From NCBI GenBank assembly GCA_003164925.1, contig PLRV01000008.1, positions 1-32,473 on the forward strand: a DNA stretch of 32,473 nucleotides, in the 5' to 3' direction. Under the pieces are notes generated by a model, which saw only the letters and a list, made by a program, of their open reading frames with translations, did no database searches and was not told where the DNA came from. Below are positions 1 to 8,808 of this stretch, one piece after another (the first letter of the stretch is position 1; each line of letters starts with the position of its first letter). The position numbers were made by a program, and so were the translations under genes. This DNA is from Caulobacteraceae bacterium. Lineage in GTDB: Bacteria > Pseudomonadota > Alphaproteobacteria > Caulobacterales > Caulobacteraceae.

Positions 1-11
1 GGGTCTGACGC

Positions 12-53
12 CCGCTCGCCCCCCATCTGCGACCTTCGCAGAGTCTGCTCTTA
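12..53. repeat. Repeat copy A, downstream flank of the autotransporter gene
   Basis: A C-rich stretch is followed by TCTGCGaccttCGCAGA, a perfect 6-bp stem with a 5-base loop (26-42), and then by gtctgct. A related copy lies at 4160-4206, on the other side of the autotransporter gene. The two share the order ccgctc, a run of C, ctgcgacctt, and gtctgct or gtccgct. It looks like a dispersed palindromic element or a terminator. The remaining bases of 1-70 hold nothing recognisable. Confidence 0.5.
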
Positions 54-70
54 GGCCCGCCGCAACCCGC

Positions 71-3000
71 CTAAAAGACCCACTTGAGGCCGACGATGGC
101 CCGCTCGCTGAAGGCGCCCTCGAGCCGCGGCTGCAGGCGGTAGTCCGCGAACACGGAAACCCCGCCTCCCACGCCCTGGCTGAGATTGAGCCCGCCGAAG
201 ACGGCGTCGCGGCCCCCGCTCCACGCGGTGCTGCTGAAGGCCGTGCCGTCCTCGGCGAAGACGGTGGCGCGGGCATCGTCGGCCAGCATCTCATGGGCGT
301 AGGCGATGTTGACGCGCAGCCGGAGCGGTTCGGCCAGGCCCGCGTGAAACGCCCGGTCCAGGGTCAGGCCTGCGAAGGCGCGCAGACTGGCCAGGTCGCC
401 GGACCCGCCGCTGACGTCCTGGCCGCCGGCGCCGCTTTCATCGAAGCGGTCCGTGCGCATCTGATCGTAGGTCAGTCCCGCCCGGACCAGGACGTCGAAC
501 CCACCGATCCGCATCCGGCGGCTTTCCTGGACCGAGGCCGTGGCCTCCAGCGCGTCGTAGGCCGCCTTGGCCTGCCGCGTTTGCGAGGCGATGCGGTTGG
601 TCTGCAGGCGGTCGGCCGCCACCCCGGCGGTAGCGGACAGCACGCCCAGCGCATTGTCCAGCCGGCCATAGGCGTCGATGCGGACCGCATCGATCATGGC
701 CGAGCCGCCGATGGCTTCGGACAGCTGGGTGCTGATGTAGGCCGCATCGACGCCGATGCTTCCCTGGCCGACGGGCCGATCGATCCCGCCGAAGGCGCCC
801 TGGCTGGTCTGCTTGCGAGCCACGCCATCGGGGCCGGAGTCGATCCTGGCGACAAAGTCGTCGCCCTCGATCCAGGCGCCGGTCCGGCCCTCGGCCAGAT
901 CCTCCAGCAGGGCGTCGGTCAGCTGCTCGGTGTTGCGCAGCGCCGCCAGTTCGGCGCCGGGCGCGAGGCTGTCGTCGCCGGGCGCGATGACGAAGGTTGG
1001 GGTTGGCGTGGGAGTGGGAGTGGGCGTGGGAGTTGGAGTTGGAGTGGGCGTCGGGCTTGGCGGCGGCGCGGACGAGCCGGAACCCGTCAAGACCAGATTG
1101 ACCTGGTTGGCCGCGTAGGTGACCGACTGGCTCACGCCCGATGGCGGCGCGCCCGTGGTCGCGCCAAAGGTTCTGCTCACTCCGCCGCCCGCGGTGACGA
1201 TGGAGTATGTGTGGGCGGTGTAGGTCCCCGGATCGTAAGTCAGGGCCAAGGTCCCGGCCAGGGTCGCCGAGCCTGTCACATTCAGCATAGAGGCGGACGA
1301 CGGACTGACCTCGATCGCCAACGCGCCGCCCGAAGACTGGTTGTAGTTCCCGCCGATCGTCAGCGTGCCGATAGTGCCGCCCGGCTTGACCGTGCCGCCC
1401 GAGTTGATGACCGAGCCGAGTAAGGTCCCATGCCCGCCCAGTATCCCGCCCGCATCGACCGTCACCGGCCCGGCCAGGACCGCTCCCGCGTGGCTCGCGT
1501 CACCGACCTCCAGAAGGCCGGACGTGACCGTGGTGGTCCCAGTGAATCCCGAGCCGTCGCCGTTGAATATGAAGTCGCCCGCGCCATTCTGGATCAGATT
1601 TCCGCTGCTGGTCAGCGCCCCGGTCAGCGTCAGTTTGCCGGGCCCGATCTTGGTCAGGTCTCCCGCGCCGGAAATGGGCGCGTCCCAGGTCAGGCCTGCC
1701 GCCTCGATATCGAGGGTCCCGCCGCCGGGGTTCAGGGTGACAGTCGGAGCGCCGGTGACCGTGTAGCTGCCCAGGCCGTTGACCCGCAGGGTCCCGCCGG
1801 CGAACTCCAGTGGCCCGGGCGGCAGGCCGGCCAAGGCCAAGACGCCCCCGTCCATATTGGTCCCGCCCGTGTAGGAGAGCGTCCCGGTCAGGTCGAGCAC
1901 GCCCGTCCCGCTCATGGTCACCGCGCCGGCGCCGGAGATGCCGCCGGAATAGGTGGTGGAGTCCGCGCCCTGCACATTCAGCAGTCCGCCGCCGCCCAGG
2001 GTGATCGACCCGGCGCCGGTCAGATCGCCCACGACTTGGGTCTCCCCGTTCAGGTCGAAGGTCGCGCCGGGCTCGACAATCAGATTGCCGCCGTACGTAA
2101 GGGCGGAAGGAGCCCAAATACTCGTCGGGTCGAGCCGCACCGTGCCGGCCTTGATGTCGGTCCCGCCGGCTTGGCTGTTGCCGTCACCAATGATCAGGAC
2201 GCCAGGTCCGGTCTTGGTCAGGGCGCCATCGCCAAAGAAGGTCCCGTACAACTCGACCGAGCCGCCTTCAACATCGACCTCGCCGCCGCCAGCATTGATC
2301 AGAATATTGTTGGTCAGCCCTATGGTGATGGGCGCTCCGTTGGTGAAAAGGAGCTTGCCGGGCGTTGTCACGTCTCCGAGCACCACCTTGGGCAGGAGCG
2401 GGCTGCCGTGTCCGAAGGGGATGTACAAGGGGTATAAAATATAAAGGGTGGTTCCCAGCTCGGCTGGGTTGTCCACATTTAACGTGCTGCCGCCAGTCAG
2501 GGCGATCTGGCCGCCGAAAGAATTGGAGGCGTTCGACATGTGCAGAACCCCGCCGCCCGACACCGCTATCCCCGGATCAGAATAGGTTATGGCCGTACCT
2601 GCATCGGCGATGTCGCCGCTTATAGTCAGGGTCTGACCCGGCGCGATGTTCATCGCCAAGTCTTGGCCCTTGGCGAGATAGACGGCGCCGCCGGCCTCGT
2701 TGCCCAGAAGTCGCGGGTCGGAGCCCCCTCCCTGACCGGCGGTCACGCTATTGCCGGTGTCGAACGTCGTTGATGATGTGGCGTTGATGGTGAGGGTCGC
2801 ATTGCACATCGCGTCGGCTTGGGCGCCGCAGATGAAGATCGCGCCGCCGTATCCGGAACCGCCCGAGCCGGAGGTCAATCCGAATACTCCGCCGCCAAAT
2901 CCACCACCAAATCCGCCGGTGCCGCCGCGGTCATAGCCGCCGCCGCCGCCGCCGCCGCCGCCGAAACCGCCCACGCCGCCGCCCATGCCGCCGCCCCCAA

Positions 3001-3982
3001 GGACATAAACGCCATAGCCGCCTCCGCCCCCCCCGCCGCCGAATCCGCCCGCGCCTCCGGCGCCGTTTTGGGTGCCTCCCGTATACGTCGTGCCGTCGGA
3101 GGTCCGGTCGGTCGGCTGGCCGACCTGTCCGCCTATGCCGCCCCCGCCGCCCGCGCGAGAGTGGCTGTCAGTGGGCGTACTGGCGTCATAATAGCCCTGC
3201 TGGCCCGATCCGCCCCCGCCGCCACTTGCGCCGCCGGCGGTGCCCAGGTCTCCCGCCCCGCCGCTGGAGCTTCCGACTAATCCAGCACCTCCTGCCGTGC
3301 CGAGGCTGCCGCCGACGGACGAGGCCCCGATGCCTCCGCCGCCCGCGCCACCGCCGGGGAAAAAAACGCCATTTGGCAAACCAGCGCCCCCGGCGCCGCC
3401 GAGACCGCCACCCCCGCCCGCGCCAGCGCCGCCTGAGCCGACTCCGCCAGCGCCGCCTGTCGCCCTGTTCGCGACGAACCCGACATTGGTCAGGGACACA
3501 GCACCGGACATGGCGAAAAGGCCGCCGCCGGCGCCCAGGCCGCCGCCTCCGCCCGTCCCGCCGGCGCCGCCAGCGCCGCCGACAGCCGACCCGTGGGCGA
3601 TGGTCATGTTGGACAGGCCAACGGACGCGCCGTTCGGCGCCGCGACAAAAAACACCTGGTAGGTGTCGGCGCCGCTGACCGTAAATCCCTGACCATTGAT
3701 CGATATCGCCGACGTAATCGCCGGAAGGGCCGCAGTCAGGGTGATGTTGCCGGTCAGATTGATGCTGGTTGCCGCCCCGCTGTTCACTTGGTTGATCGCG
3801 CCGGCCAGCGACGCGGTGTCTGAGGCCGTTACGGTTTGGGCGCCTGCTGCCACAGGCCCCAAGACAGACATCACGCCAACAAGCAGGCCCAGCCTGCGCG
3901 ATGGAATCATGGACGACAAAGACAAGTTGGGCACGGCCACATCCTGTAATTTGCTTAGTCGGAACCCGCACCGCCGTTGCAT
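71..3982 (-). CDS. Glycine-rich autotransporter (type Va), probable surface adhesin
   Basis: A 1303-residue protein that should be exported by Sec and displayed at the outer membrane. An extended N-terminus leads into a hydrophobic stretch (about 31-48) ending in a VAAGAQ-type signal peptidase site. Residues about 120-380 are extremely glycine-rich (GGAGGxGG), which makes the DNA at 2840-3600 low-complexity. Residues about 480-1000 contain beta-helix and passenger-associated repeats such as LTKTGPGVLIIGDG and LTKIGPGKLTLTG. A (PT)n linker (997-1053 in the DNA) precedes a roughly 280-residue autotransporter barrel that ends in LKWVF, with the terminal aromatic residue typical of BamA substrates. 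The start lies far upstream of the signal segment; the ATG of MIPSRRLG (residue 25) is an alternative. No catalytic domain is recognisable in the passenger, so adhesin is an inference. It is monocistronic. Confidence 0.9.
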   Translation of the reverse strand: MQRRCGFRLSKLQDVAVPNLSLSSMIPSRRLGLLVGVMSVLGPVAAGAQTVTASDTASLAGAINQVNSGAATSINLTGNITLTAALPAITSAISINGQGFTVSGADTYQVFFVAAPNGASVGLSNMTIAHGSAVGGAGGAGGTGGGGGLGAGGGLFAMSGAVSLTNVGFVANRATGGAGGVGSGGAGAGGGGGLGGAGGAGLPNGVFFPGGGAGGGGIGASSVGGSLGTAGGAGLVGSSSGGAGDLGTAGGASGGGGGSGQQGYYDASTPTDSHSRAGGGGGIGGQVGQPTDRTSDGTTYTGGTQNGAGGAGGFGGGGGGGGYGVYVLGGGGMGGGVGGFGGGGGGGGGYDRGGTGGFGGGFGGGVFGLTSGSGGSGYGGAIFICGAQADAMCNATLTINATSSTTFDTGNSVTAGQGGGSDPRLLGNEAGGAVYLAKGQDLAMNIAPGQTLTISGDIADAGTAITYSDPGIAVSGGGVLHMSNASNSFGGQIALTGGSTLNVDNPAELGTTLYILYPLYIPFGHGSPLLPKVVLGDVTTPGKLLFTNGAPITIGLTNNILINAGGGEVDVEGGSVELYGTFFGDGALTKTGPGVLIIGDGNSQAGGTDIKAGTVRLDPTSIWAPSALTYGGNLIVEPGATFDLNGETQVVGDLTGAGSITLGGGGLLNVQGADSTTYSGGISGAGAVTMSGTGVLDLTGTLSYTGGTNMDGGVLALAGLPPGPLEFAGGTLRVNGLGSYTVTGAPTVTLNPGGGTLDIEAAGLTWDAPISGAGDLTKIGPGKLTLTGALTSSGNLIQNGAGDFIFNGDGSGFTGTTTVTSGLLEVGDASHAGAVLAGPVTVDAGGILGGHGTLLGSVINSGGTVKPGGTIGTLTIGGNYNQSSGGALAIEVSPSSASMLNVTGSATLAGTLALTYDPGTYTAHTYSIVTAGGGVSRTFGATTGAPPSGVSQSVTYAANQVNLVLTGSGSSAPPPSPTPTPTPTPTPTPTPTPTPTFVIAPGDDSLAPGAELAALRNTEQLTDALLEDLAEGRTGAWIEGDDFVARIDSGPDGVARKQTSQGAFGGIDRPVGQGSIGVDAAYISTQLSEAIGGSAMIDAVRIDAYGRLDNALGVLSATAGVAADRLQTNRIASQTRQAKAAYDALEATASVQESRRMRIGGFDVLVRAGLTYDQMRTDRFDESGAGGQDVSGGSGDLASLRAFAGLTLDRAFHAGLAEPLRLRVNIAYAHEMLADDARATVFAEDGTAFSSTAWSGGRDAVFGGLNLSQGVGGGVSVFADYRLQPRLEGAFSERAIVGLKWVF
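997..1053. repeat. Short tandem repeat encoding the Pro-Thr linker
   Basis: Near-perfect hexamer units (ggngtg type, read on the plus strand) encode the alternating Pro-Thr hinge between passenger and barrel of the autotransporter. Such tracts can slip in replication. Loss or gain of whole 6-bp units keeps the frame and changes only hinge length. Confidence 0.85.
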
Positions 3983-4159
3983 GGCCTTAGCCGTTGTAAA
4001 CGCCGTTGATCGCCCGAGGAATTAACCTTGATCTTGGTCGTTCGCCGACGACAAGGGCTTGTGAATTGATCGTACGCATTGATTCAGAGCACTAAGCCCG
4101 CATTTTTGTGCAGCGGCTTTAAAAGATGACCACGCTCAGGCGGCCGCCTGGGTTGAGAG

Positions 4160-4206
4160 TCCGCTCCCCCCCCCTCCTGCGACCTTGGCGAGGTCCGCTT
4201 CCCGCC
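4160..4206. repeat. Repeat copy B, upstream flank of the autotransporter gene
   Basis: This is the partner of the element at 12-53: ccgctc, a run of C, ctgcgacctt, then aggtccgctt. GACCT/AGGTC can pair across a 5-base loop (4183-4197). Just beside it, 4137-4150 is a perfect 14-bp palindrome (CAGGCGGCCGCCTG). The whole gap 3983-4260 must carry the autotransporter promoter (read leftward) and the ruvX 3' end; I could not fix a promoter position in it. Confidence 0.5.
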
Positions 4207-4260
4207 ATTTTCTATAATGGCCCTTTGACGTTTTTTGCCCAACAGCGGCGGCGACGCCGC

Positions 4261-4731
4261 CTACCCATACCCCAGCCGGTCCAACGCCCCCTGCAGGATG
4301 TAGGCCGCCGCCATCTTGTCCACCAGTTCGGCGCGGCGGGCGCGGCTCAGGTCGGCTTCCTCGGTCATCAGGCGTTGCACCGCCTGGGTCGACCAGCGTT
4401 CGTCCCAGAAGGCGATGGGCAGGCTAGGGTCCAGCCGCAGGATGTTGCGGCCGAAGGCGCGCACGGACTGGCAGCGGGCGCCCTCGGTTCCGTCCATATT
4501 GACCGGCAGGCCGATGACCAGGCCCTTGGCGCCGCGTCCGGCCATCAGGGCGAACAGGCGCGCGGCGTCCTGCGTAAACTTGGTCTTGCGGATCAGCTCC
4601 AGGGGGCTGGCCACGGTGCGGGTGGCGTCGGACATGGCCACGCCGATGGTCTTTTCGCCCAGGTCCAGCCCGGCCACCGGGGCGTAGGCGGGCAAGGCGG
4701 CGGGCAGGTCCATCAATTCCAGCACAGGCAT
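4261..4731 (-). CDS. ruvX: Putative pre-16S rRNA nuclease RuvX/YqgF
   Basis: A RNase H-fold nuclease of the YqgF/RuvX family, thought to process the 5' end of 16S rRNA in the cytoplasm. The family motifs are in order: [15 protein letters not shown] near the N-terminus (first catalytic Asp), GLPVNMDG in the middle, FWDERWST (second acidic residue), and [10 protein letters not shown] at the C-terminus (third Asp). Length is about 156 residues, slightly longer than average because of an N-terminal extension. The chosen start is the ATG of MPVLELMDL; an upstream TAC-rich extension (to 4752) and an internal ATG at 4713 are possible. It is divergent from the phosphodiesterase gene at 4805, and the start-to-start gap of about 75 bp should hold both promoters. 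Confidence 0.92.
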   Translation of the reverse strand: MPVLELMDLPAALPAYAPVAGLDLGEKTIGVAMSDATRTVASPLELIRKTKFTQDAARLFALMAGRGAKGLVIGLPVNMDGTEGARCQSVRAFGRNILRLDPSLPIAFWDERWSTQAVQRLMTEEADLSRARRAELVDKMAAAYILQGALDRLGYG

Positions 4732-4804
4732 GGCTTGCTTTAGCCTGTACAACCCCTGTCACAAACCCCTGCGACATACGGGCGACAGAGGAAGGCGTGC
4801 GCGC

Positions 4805-6649
4805 ATGCGATTGAACCGGACGAGTGTGGGGGCCGCGGCGCTGATCGTGCTGGCGTTCAGCACGAGCTGGCTGGCCCTGCATCCGCACCGCCCGCACAAT
4901 GTGATCCTGTTCGTGGCCGACGGGCTGCGCTCGGGGATCGTGACGGACCAGACCGCGCCGGAGCTGGCGGCGGTGCGGGCCGAGGGCGTGGATTTCCAAA
5001 ACAGCCATGCGCTCTACCCGACGATCACAACGCCCAACGCCTCGGCCATCGCGACCGGTCACCGCATCGGCGACACCGGCGATTTTGGCAACACCCTGTA
5101 TGAGGGACCTCAGCCCCTGGCCTTTCCGGTGGGTTCGGTGCTGGCTCCGATGGAGGACGACGCGGCGCTGACGTTGATGAACCAGCGCTACGACGGCGAT
5201 TTCATAGCCGAGGAAAGCCTGCTCGCCGCCGCGCGCGAGAAGGGCTATTCCACCGCCGCCGTCGGCAAGCTGGGGCCGACCTCGATCCAGGACGTGACCC
5301 GGCGGGACGGCAAGGGGACCATCGTCATCGATGACGCCACCGGCCAGCCCAAGCCCGACGGGATTCCGTTGGCGCCGGACGTGGCGGCGGCGATCAAGGC
5401 TTTGGGTCTACCGACGACTGCGCCGGACCGGGGGCTGAACAGCGACCCGGGCGCCTACAACATGCCCGGCGTGCATGTGGCCAATGTCGAGCAGCAGGAC
5501 TGGTTCGCCAAGATCGCCACCGACGTTATCCTGCCGCGTTTCAAGGCGGCGCACAGGCCGTTCGTGCTGGTGTTCTGGTCGCGCGATCCGGACGGCACCC
5601 AGCATTACCAGGGCGACAGCCTCAATACCCTCGAGCCCGGCATCAACGGACCGACCAGTCTGGCGGCCATCCGCAACGCCTCTTCCGATCTGGGGCGTCT
5701 GAGAGCCGCGCTCAAGGCCCTGGGGCTGGACCAGACCACCGACGTGGTGGTGACCGCCGACCACGGTTTCGCCACCGCCTCCAAGCAGAGCCGCACCTCG
5801 GCGTCGGCCAGGATCGCCTATCGCGACGCGCCGGCCGGATTCCTGCCGCCCGGATTTCTGGCCATCGATCTGAGCCTTGGGCTGCGCCTGCCCATGGCCT
5901 CGCCCATGGGCCTGCCGATCGCGCTCCGCGACGGCTTTCATCCCAAATCCGGCGCCTTGCTGGGCGCGGACTGGAGCCACCCCGACGTGGTCGTCGCCGC
6001 CAACGGCGGCAGCGACATGATCTACCTGCCCCAGTCTGGCTCAAGAAACTTGGCTGGGGCCAAGGCGTTGGCCGCCAGGATTGTCAGCCTCCTGACCAAG
6101 GAGGACTACACGGCCGGACTCTTCGTGAAAGACCGTTTGGGACCCATCCCGGGAACCCTGCCGCTGAGCGCGGTCGGGCTGGAGGGCCGCGCGCGCACGC
6201 CCGAGCCGGACATCGTGGTGGAGTTCAGGAGCTACGCCGACGCCTGCGCCCGGCCGGACACATGCCAGATCGAGGTGGCCGACACCGATTTGCAACAGGG
6301 TCAGGGCATCCACGGCAGCTTCGGCCGCGGCGACACCCACAACTTCATGGCCGCCGTCGGCCCCGATTTCAAAAAAGGCTTCGTCGATCCCGCGCCGGTG
6401 TCCAATGCCGATCTGAACCCCACCCTGGCCAAGATCCTGGACCTGACCATCGCCTCGCGCGGCAAGATGCGCGGGCGAGTGATCGGCGAGAGCCTGAAGC
6501 GTGGCGAGGTTCCGCCATTCGAAGCCAAGACCGTGCGGTCCGCGCCGGCAGCGGGCGGCTTCGTCACCCAGCTGAACTACCAGACGGTGGACGACCGGCC
6601 CTATTTCGACGCAGCCGGCATGCCGGGGCGCGTGCTGGGGGTGTGGTAG
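4805..6649 (+). CDS. Alkaline phosphatase superfamily protein (type I phosphodiesterase / nucleotide pyrophosphatase-like)
   Basis: A predicted metal-dependent hydrolase of phosphate mono- or diesters, held in the membrane or periplasm by an N-terminal hydrophobic helix (about residues 8-25). The start is the ATG at 4805, preceded by a good ribosome site (GAGGAAGG); a longer frame from 4730 has no such site. Superfamily signatures appear in order: FVADGLRSG (metal-binding Asp), YPTITTPNASA (Thr nucleophile region), RDPDGTQHYQGD (Asp and His metal ligands, as in NPP enzymes), VTADHGF (Asp-His pair) and a late GDTHNF segment with the last His region. Length (614 residues) is long for bacterial NPP enzymes, with an insertion between the nucleophile and the second metal motif. 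The substrate cannot be deduced; no phosphate-transport genes are adjacent. Confidence 0.85.
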   Translation: MRLNRTSVGAAALIVLAFSTSWLALHPHRPHNVILFVADGLRSGIVTDQTAPELAAVRAEGVDFQNSHALYPTITTPNASAIATGHRIGDTGDFGNTLYEGPQPLAFPVGSVLAPMEDDAALTLMNQRYDGDFIAEESLLAAAREKGYSTAAVGKLGPTSIQDVTRRDGKGTIVIDDATGQPKPDGIPLAPDVAAAIKALGLPTTAPDRGLNSDPGAYNMPGVHVANVEQQDWFAKIATDVILPRFKAAHRPFVLVFWSRDPDGTQHYQGDSLNTLEPGINGPTSLAAIRNASSDLGRLRAALKALGLDQTTDVVVTADHGFATASKQSRTSASARIAYRDAPAGFLPPGFLAIDLSLGLRLPMASPMGLPIALRDGFHPKSGALLGADWSHPDVVVAANGGSDMIYLPQSGSRNLAGAKALAARIVSLLTKEDYTAGLFVKDRLGPIPGTLPLSAVGLEGRARTPEPDIVVEFRSYADACARPDTCQIEVADTDLQQGQGIHGSFGRGDTHNFMAAVGPDFKKGFVDPAPVSNADLNPTLAKILDLTIASRGKMRGRVIGESLKRGEVPPFEAKTVRSAPAAGGFVTQLNYQTVDDRPYFDAAGMPGRVLGVW

Positions 6650-6653
6650 CTTT

Positions 6654-6682
6654 TCTCCTTTCCCGCTGCGCAGGGAAGGAGA
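6654..6682. terminator. Inverted repeat between the phosphodiesterase gene and gatC
   Basis: TCTCCTTTCCC (6654-6664) pairs with GGGAAGGAGA (6673-6682) with one bulged T. It begins 5 bases after the phosphodiesterase stop. No U-tract follows, so it may be a dispersed repeat or RNA-stabilising hairpin rather than an intrinsic terminator. Confidence 0.45.
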
Positions 6683-6754
6683 GTTGCCCAACCCCTTGCC
6701 TCGAACCGCCCCTGCCGCTAACCCACGCCCAGTCTGAAGATCGAGGAGCGGCCC

Positions 6755-7042
6755 ATGGCCATCGATGCGGCGACCGTGCGCAAGGCCGCCCGCCTTGCCC
6801 GGCTGAGCGTGCCTGACGAGCGTCTGGAGCCCCTGGCCCGGGAGCTGACCGGCATCATCAGCTGGATCGAGCAGCTCGGCGAAGTGGATGTGGAGGGCGT
6901 GGAGCCCATGACCTCGGCGGTCAAGGTGAAGCTGCCCATGCGCGAGGACGTGGTCACCGAGGGCGGCGATCCGGCCAAGGTGCTGGCCAATGCGCCCCTG
7001 ACCCGGGACAACTTCTTCGTCGTGCCCAAGGTGGTCGAATAG
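6755..7042 (+). CDS. gatC: Asp-tRNA(Asn)/Glu-tRNA(Gln) amidotransferase subunit C
   Basis: The small (95-residue) subunit of the GatCAB amidotransferase, which converts mischarged Glu-tRNA(Gln) and Asp-tRNA(Asn) to Gln-tRNA and Asn-tRNA. GatC wraps around GatA and tethers it to GatB. The N-terminal helix (VRKAARLARLSVPDE), the middle VEGVEPM segment and the C-terminal LTRDNFFVVPKVVE are typical. A GAGGAG ribosome site lies 6 bases before the ATG. Its TAG stop is followed at once by the gatA ATG, so the two are translated as a coupled pair. Confidence 0.95.
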   Translation: MAIDAATVRKAARLARLSVPDERLEPLARELTGIISWIEQLGEVDVEGVEPMTSAVKVKLPMREDVVTEGGDPAKVLANAPLTRDNFFVVPKVVE

Positions 7043-8524
7043 ATGGGCGAGCTCACTTCCCTGACGCTGAAGGCCGCCGTCGAGGGCCTGAAGTCCAAGC
7101 GCTTTTCCTCGTTGGAGCTGACCCAGGCCCACGTGCAGGCGATCGAGGCCGCGCGCGGACTCAACGCCTTTGTGCTGGAGACGCCGGACAAGGCGCTGGA
7201 CATGGCCAAGGCGGCGGATGCGCGCATCGCCTCGGGCGAGGCCGGGCCGCTGGAAGGCGCGCCGCTGGGCGTCAAGGACCTGTTCTGCACCGAGGGCGTG
7301 CGCACCACCGCCTGCTCCAAGATCCTGGGCGACTTCAAGCCGACCTATGAGTCCTCGGTCACCGCCAATCTGTGGCGCGACGGGGCGGTCATGCTGGGCA
7401 AGCTGAACCTGGACGAATTCGCCATGGGCTCATCCAACGAGACCTCGGCGTTCGGGCCCGTATCCAACCCCTGGCGAGCCGAAGGCTCCAACCAGACGTT
7501 GACGCCGGGCGGCTCGTCGGGCGGCTCGGCCGCGGCGGTGGCGGCGGACCTGTGCCTGGGCGCCACGGGCACCGACACGGGCGGCTCGATCCGTCAGCCG
7601 GCGGCCTTCACCGGCACGGTGGGCATCAAGCCGACCTACGGCCGCTGCTCGCGCTGGGGCATCGTGGCCTTCGCCTCCTCGCTGGATCAGGCCGGGCCCA
7701 TCGCCAAGACGGTTGAAGACGCCGCTATCCTGCTCAAGTCCATGAGCGGGCACGACCCCAAGGACTCCACCAGCCTGCCGGTGGATGTGCCCGATTTCCC
7801 GAGTTTCGTGGGCATGTCGGTCAAGGGCCTGCGCATCGGCGTGCCCAAGGAATATAGCGCGCCGGGGATGCCGGCCGAGATCCAGGCCCTGTGGGACCAG
7901 GGCGTGGAATGGCTGAAGGAGGCCGGCTGCGAGATCGTTCCGGTGTCCCTGCCGCACACCAAGTACGCCCTGCCGACCTATTACATCGTGGCGCCGGCGG
8001 AGGCCTCGTCCAACCTGGCCCGCTATGACGGCATGCGCTACGGCCTGCGCGCCGAGGGCAAGACCCTGACCGAGGTCTATGAGAACACCCGCGCCCAGGG
8101 TTTCGGCGAGGAAGTGCAGCGACGGATTTTGATCGGCGCCTATGTGCTGTCGGCCGGCTATTATGACGCCTATTATCTGAAGGCGCAGAAGGTGCGCCGG
8201 CGCATCGCCGACGACTTCGCCCAGGCCTTCGAGACGGTCGACGCGCTGCTCACGCCCGCCACGCCGTCCAGCGCCTTCGCGCTCGGGGCCAAAGACACCA
8301 TGGACCCGGTGACCATGTACCTGAATGACGTCTTCACCGTCACCGCCAACCTGGCGGGCCTGCCGGCCATGGCCTTGCCGGCGGGGCTGGACAGCCAGGG
8401 CCTGCCGCTGGGTCTGCAACTGATCGGCCGGCCGCTGGAGGAGGGCACGCTGTTCTCGGTGGCCGGAGCGCTGGAGAAGGCGGCGGACTTCAAGGCGAAG
8501 CCGCGGGTTTGGTGGCGGGGGTAG
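7043..8524 (+). CDS. gatA: Asp-tRNA(Asn)/Glu-tRNA(Gln) amidotransferase subunit A
   Basis: The amidase subunit (493 residues) that hydrolyses glutamine and passes ammonia to GatB. The amidase-signature Ser-cisSer-Lys triad is intact: Lys in PLGVKDLF, the cis-Ser in [12 protein letters not shown] and the nucleophile Ser in [11 protein letters not shown]. The downstream [21 protein letters not shown] segment is also typical of GatA. Length is normal. It starts directly after the gatC stop. In this window gatB does not follow directly; a toxin-antitoxin-like pair is inserted after gatA. Confidence 0.97.
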   Translation: MGELTSLTLKAAVEGLKSKRFSSLELTQAHVQAIEAARGLNAFVLETPDKALDMAKAADARIASGEAGPLEGAPLGVKDLFCTEGVRTTACSKILGDFKPTYESSVTANLWRDGAVMLGKLNLDEFAMGSSNETSAFGPVSNPWRAEGSNQTLTPGGSSGGSAAAVAADLCLGATGTDTGGSIRQPAAFTGTVGIKPTYGRCSRWGIVAFASSLDQAGPIAKTVEDAAILLKSMSGHDPKDSTSLPVDVPDFPSFVGMSVKGLRIGVPKEYSAPGMPAEIQALWDQGVEWLKEAGCEIVPVSLPHTKYALPTYYIVAPAEASSNLARYDGMRYGLRAEGKTLTEVYENTRAQGFGEEVQRRILIGAYVLSAGYYDAYYLKAQKVRRRIADDFAQAFETVDALLTPATPSSAFALGAKDTMDPVTMYLNDVFTVTANLAGLPAMALPAGLDSQGLPLGLQLIGRPLEEGTLFSVAGALEKAADFKAKPRVWWRG

Positions 8525-8566
8525 GAGCAGCTGGCGCGGGGGCGCCTATTGTGCGATGCTGATCCC

Positions 8567-8785
8567 ATGACTCCTAAGGCCCTCACCGCCTCGCCGACGG
8601 CGCTTCCCATCGAAGCGGACGAAGATCATCGCGACCAGGTGGACGGTTTCATCGCCCGCAATCGCGATGGGCTGAACGCCAGTATCCGTCTGTCGCGCAG
8701 CGAGCTCGACCGTGGCGCTGCCGCCGGGCGCAGCATCGGTCAGATTATCGCCGATGGTCGCCGCCGACGCGGCCCGGCTACCTAA
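8567..8785 (+). CDS. Putative antitoxin of a RelE/ParE module
   Basis: A 72-residue acidic-to-basic protein immediately upstream of a RelE/ParE-like toxin. The N-terminal half is acidic (EADEDHRDQVDGFI). The C-terminal half (ASIRLSRSELDRG, then IGQIIADGRRRR) resembles the toxin-wrapping tail of short type II antitoxins. A ribbon-helix-helix DNA-binding part is not obvious. The assignment rests mainly on position: its stop is 23 bases from the toxin start. The ATG at 8567 is preferred; a TTG at 8549 would add six residues. It sits between gatA and gatB and is co-directional with both. Confidence 0.6.
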   Translation: MTPKALTASPTALPIEADEDHRDQVDGFIARNRDGLNASIRLSRSELDRGAAAGRSIGQIIADGRRRRGPAT

Positions 8786-8808
8786 CCAACGCTCGGCCTG
8801 CGCAAGCC

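Noticed and set aside
997-1053. Regular repeats considered as a CRISPR array
   Set aside because: Hexamer units without spacers, in frame, encoding a Pro-Thr linker.
293-3823. Many long plus-strand and second minus-strand open frames overlapping the autotransporter
   Set aside because: They are antisense or shifted shadows of a GC-rich, glycine-rich gene. They are full of Pro/Arg/Ala runs and have no domains or ribosome sites.
4021-4026. A TTAACC half-site upstream of the autotransporter as a CtrA box
   Set aside because: No second half-site at the required spacing.
6041-7132. A 363-residue minus-strand frame over the phosphodiesterase, gatC and gatA
   Set aside because: It crosses three well-supported genes, has shadow-type composition (His/Gln/Gly/Leu) and no family features.
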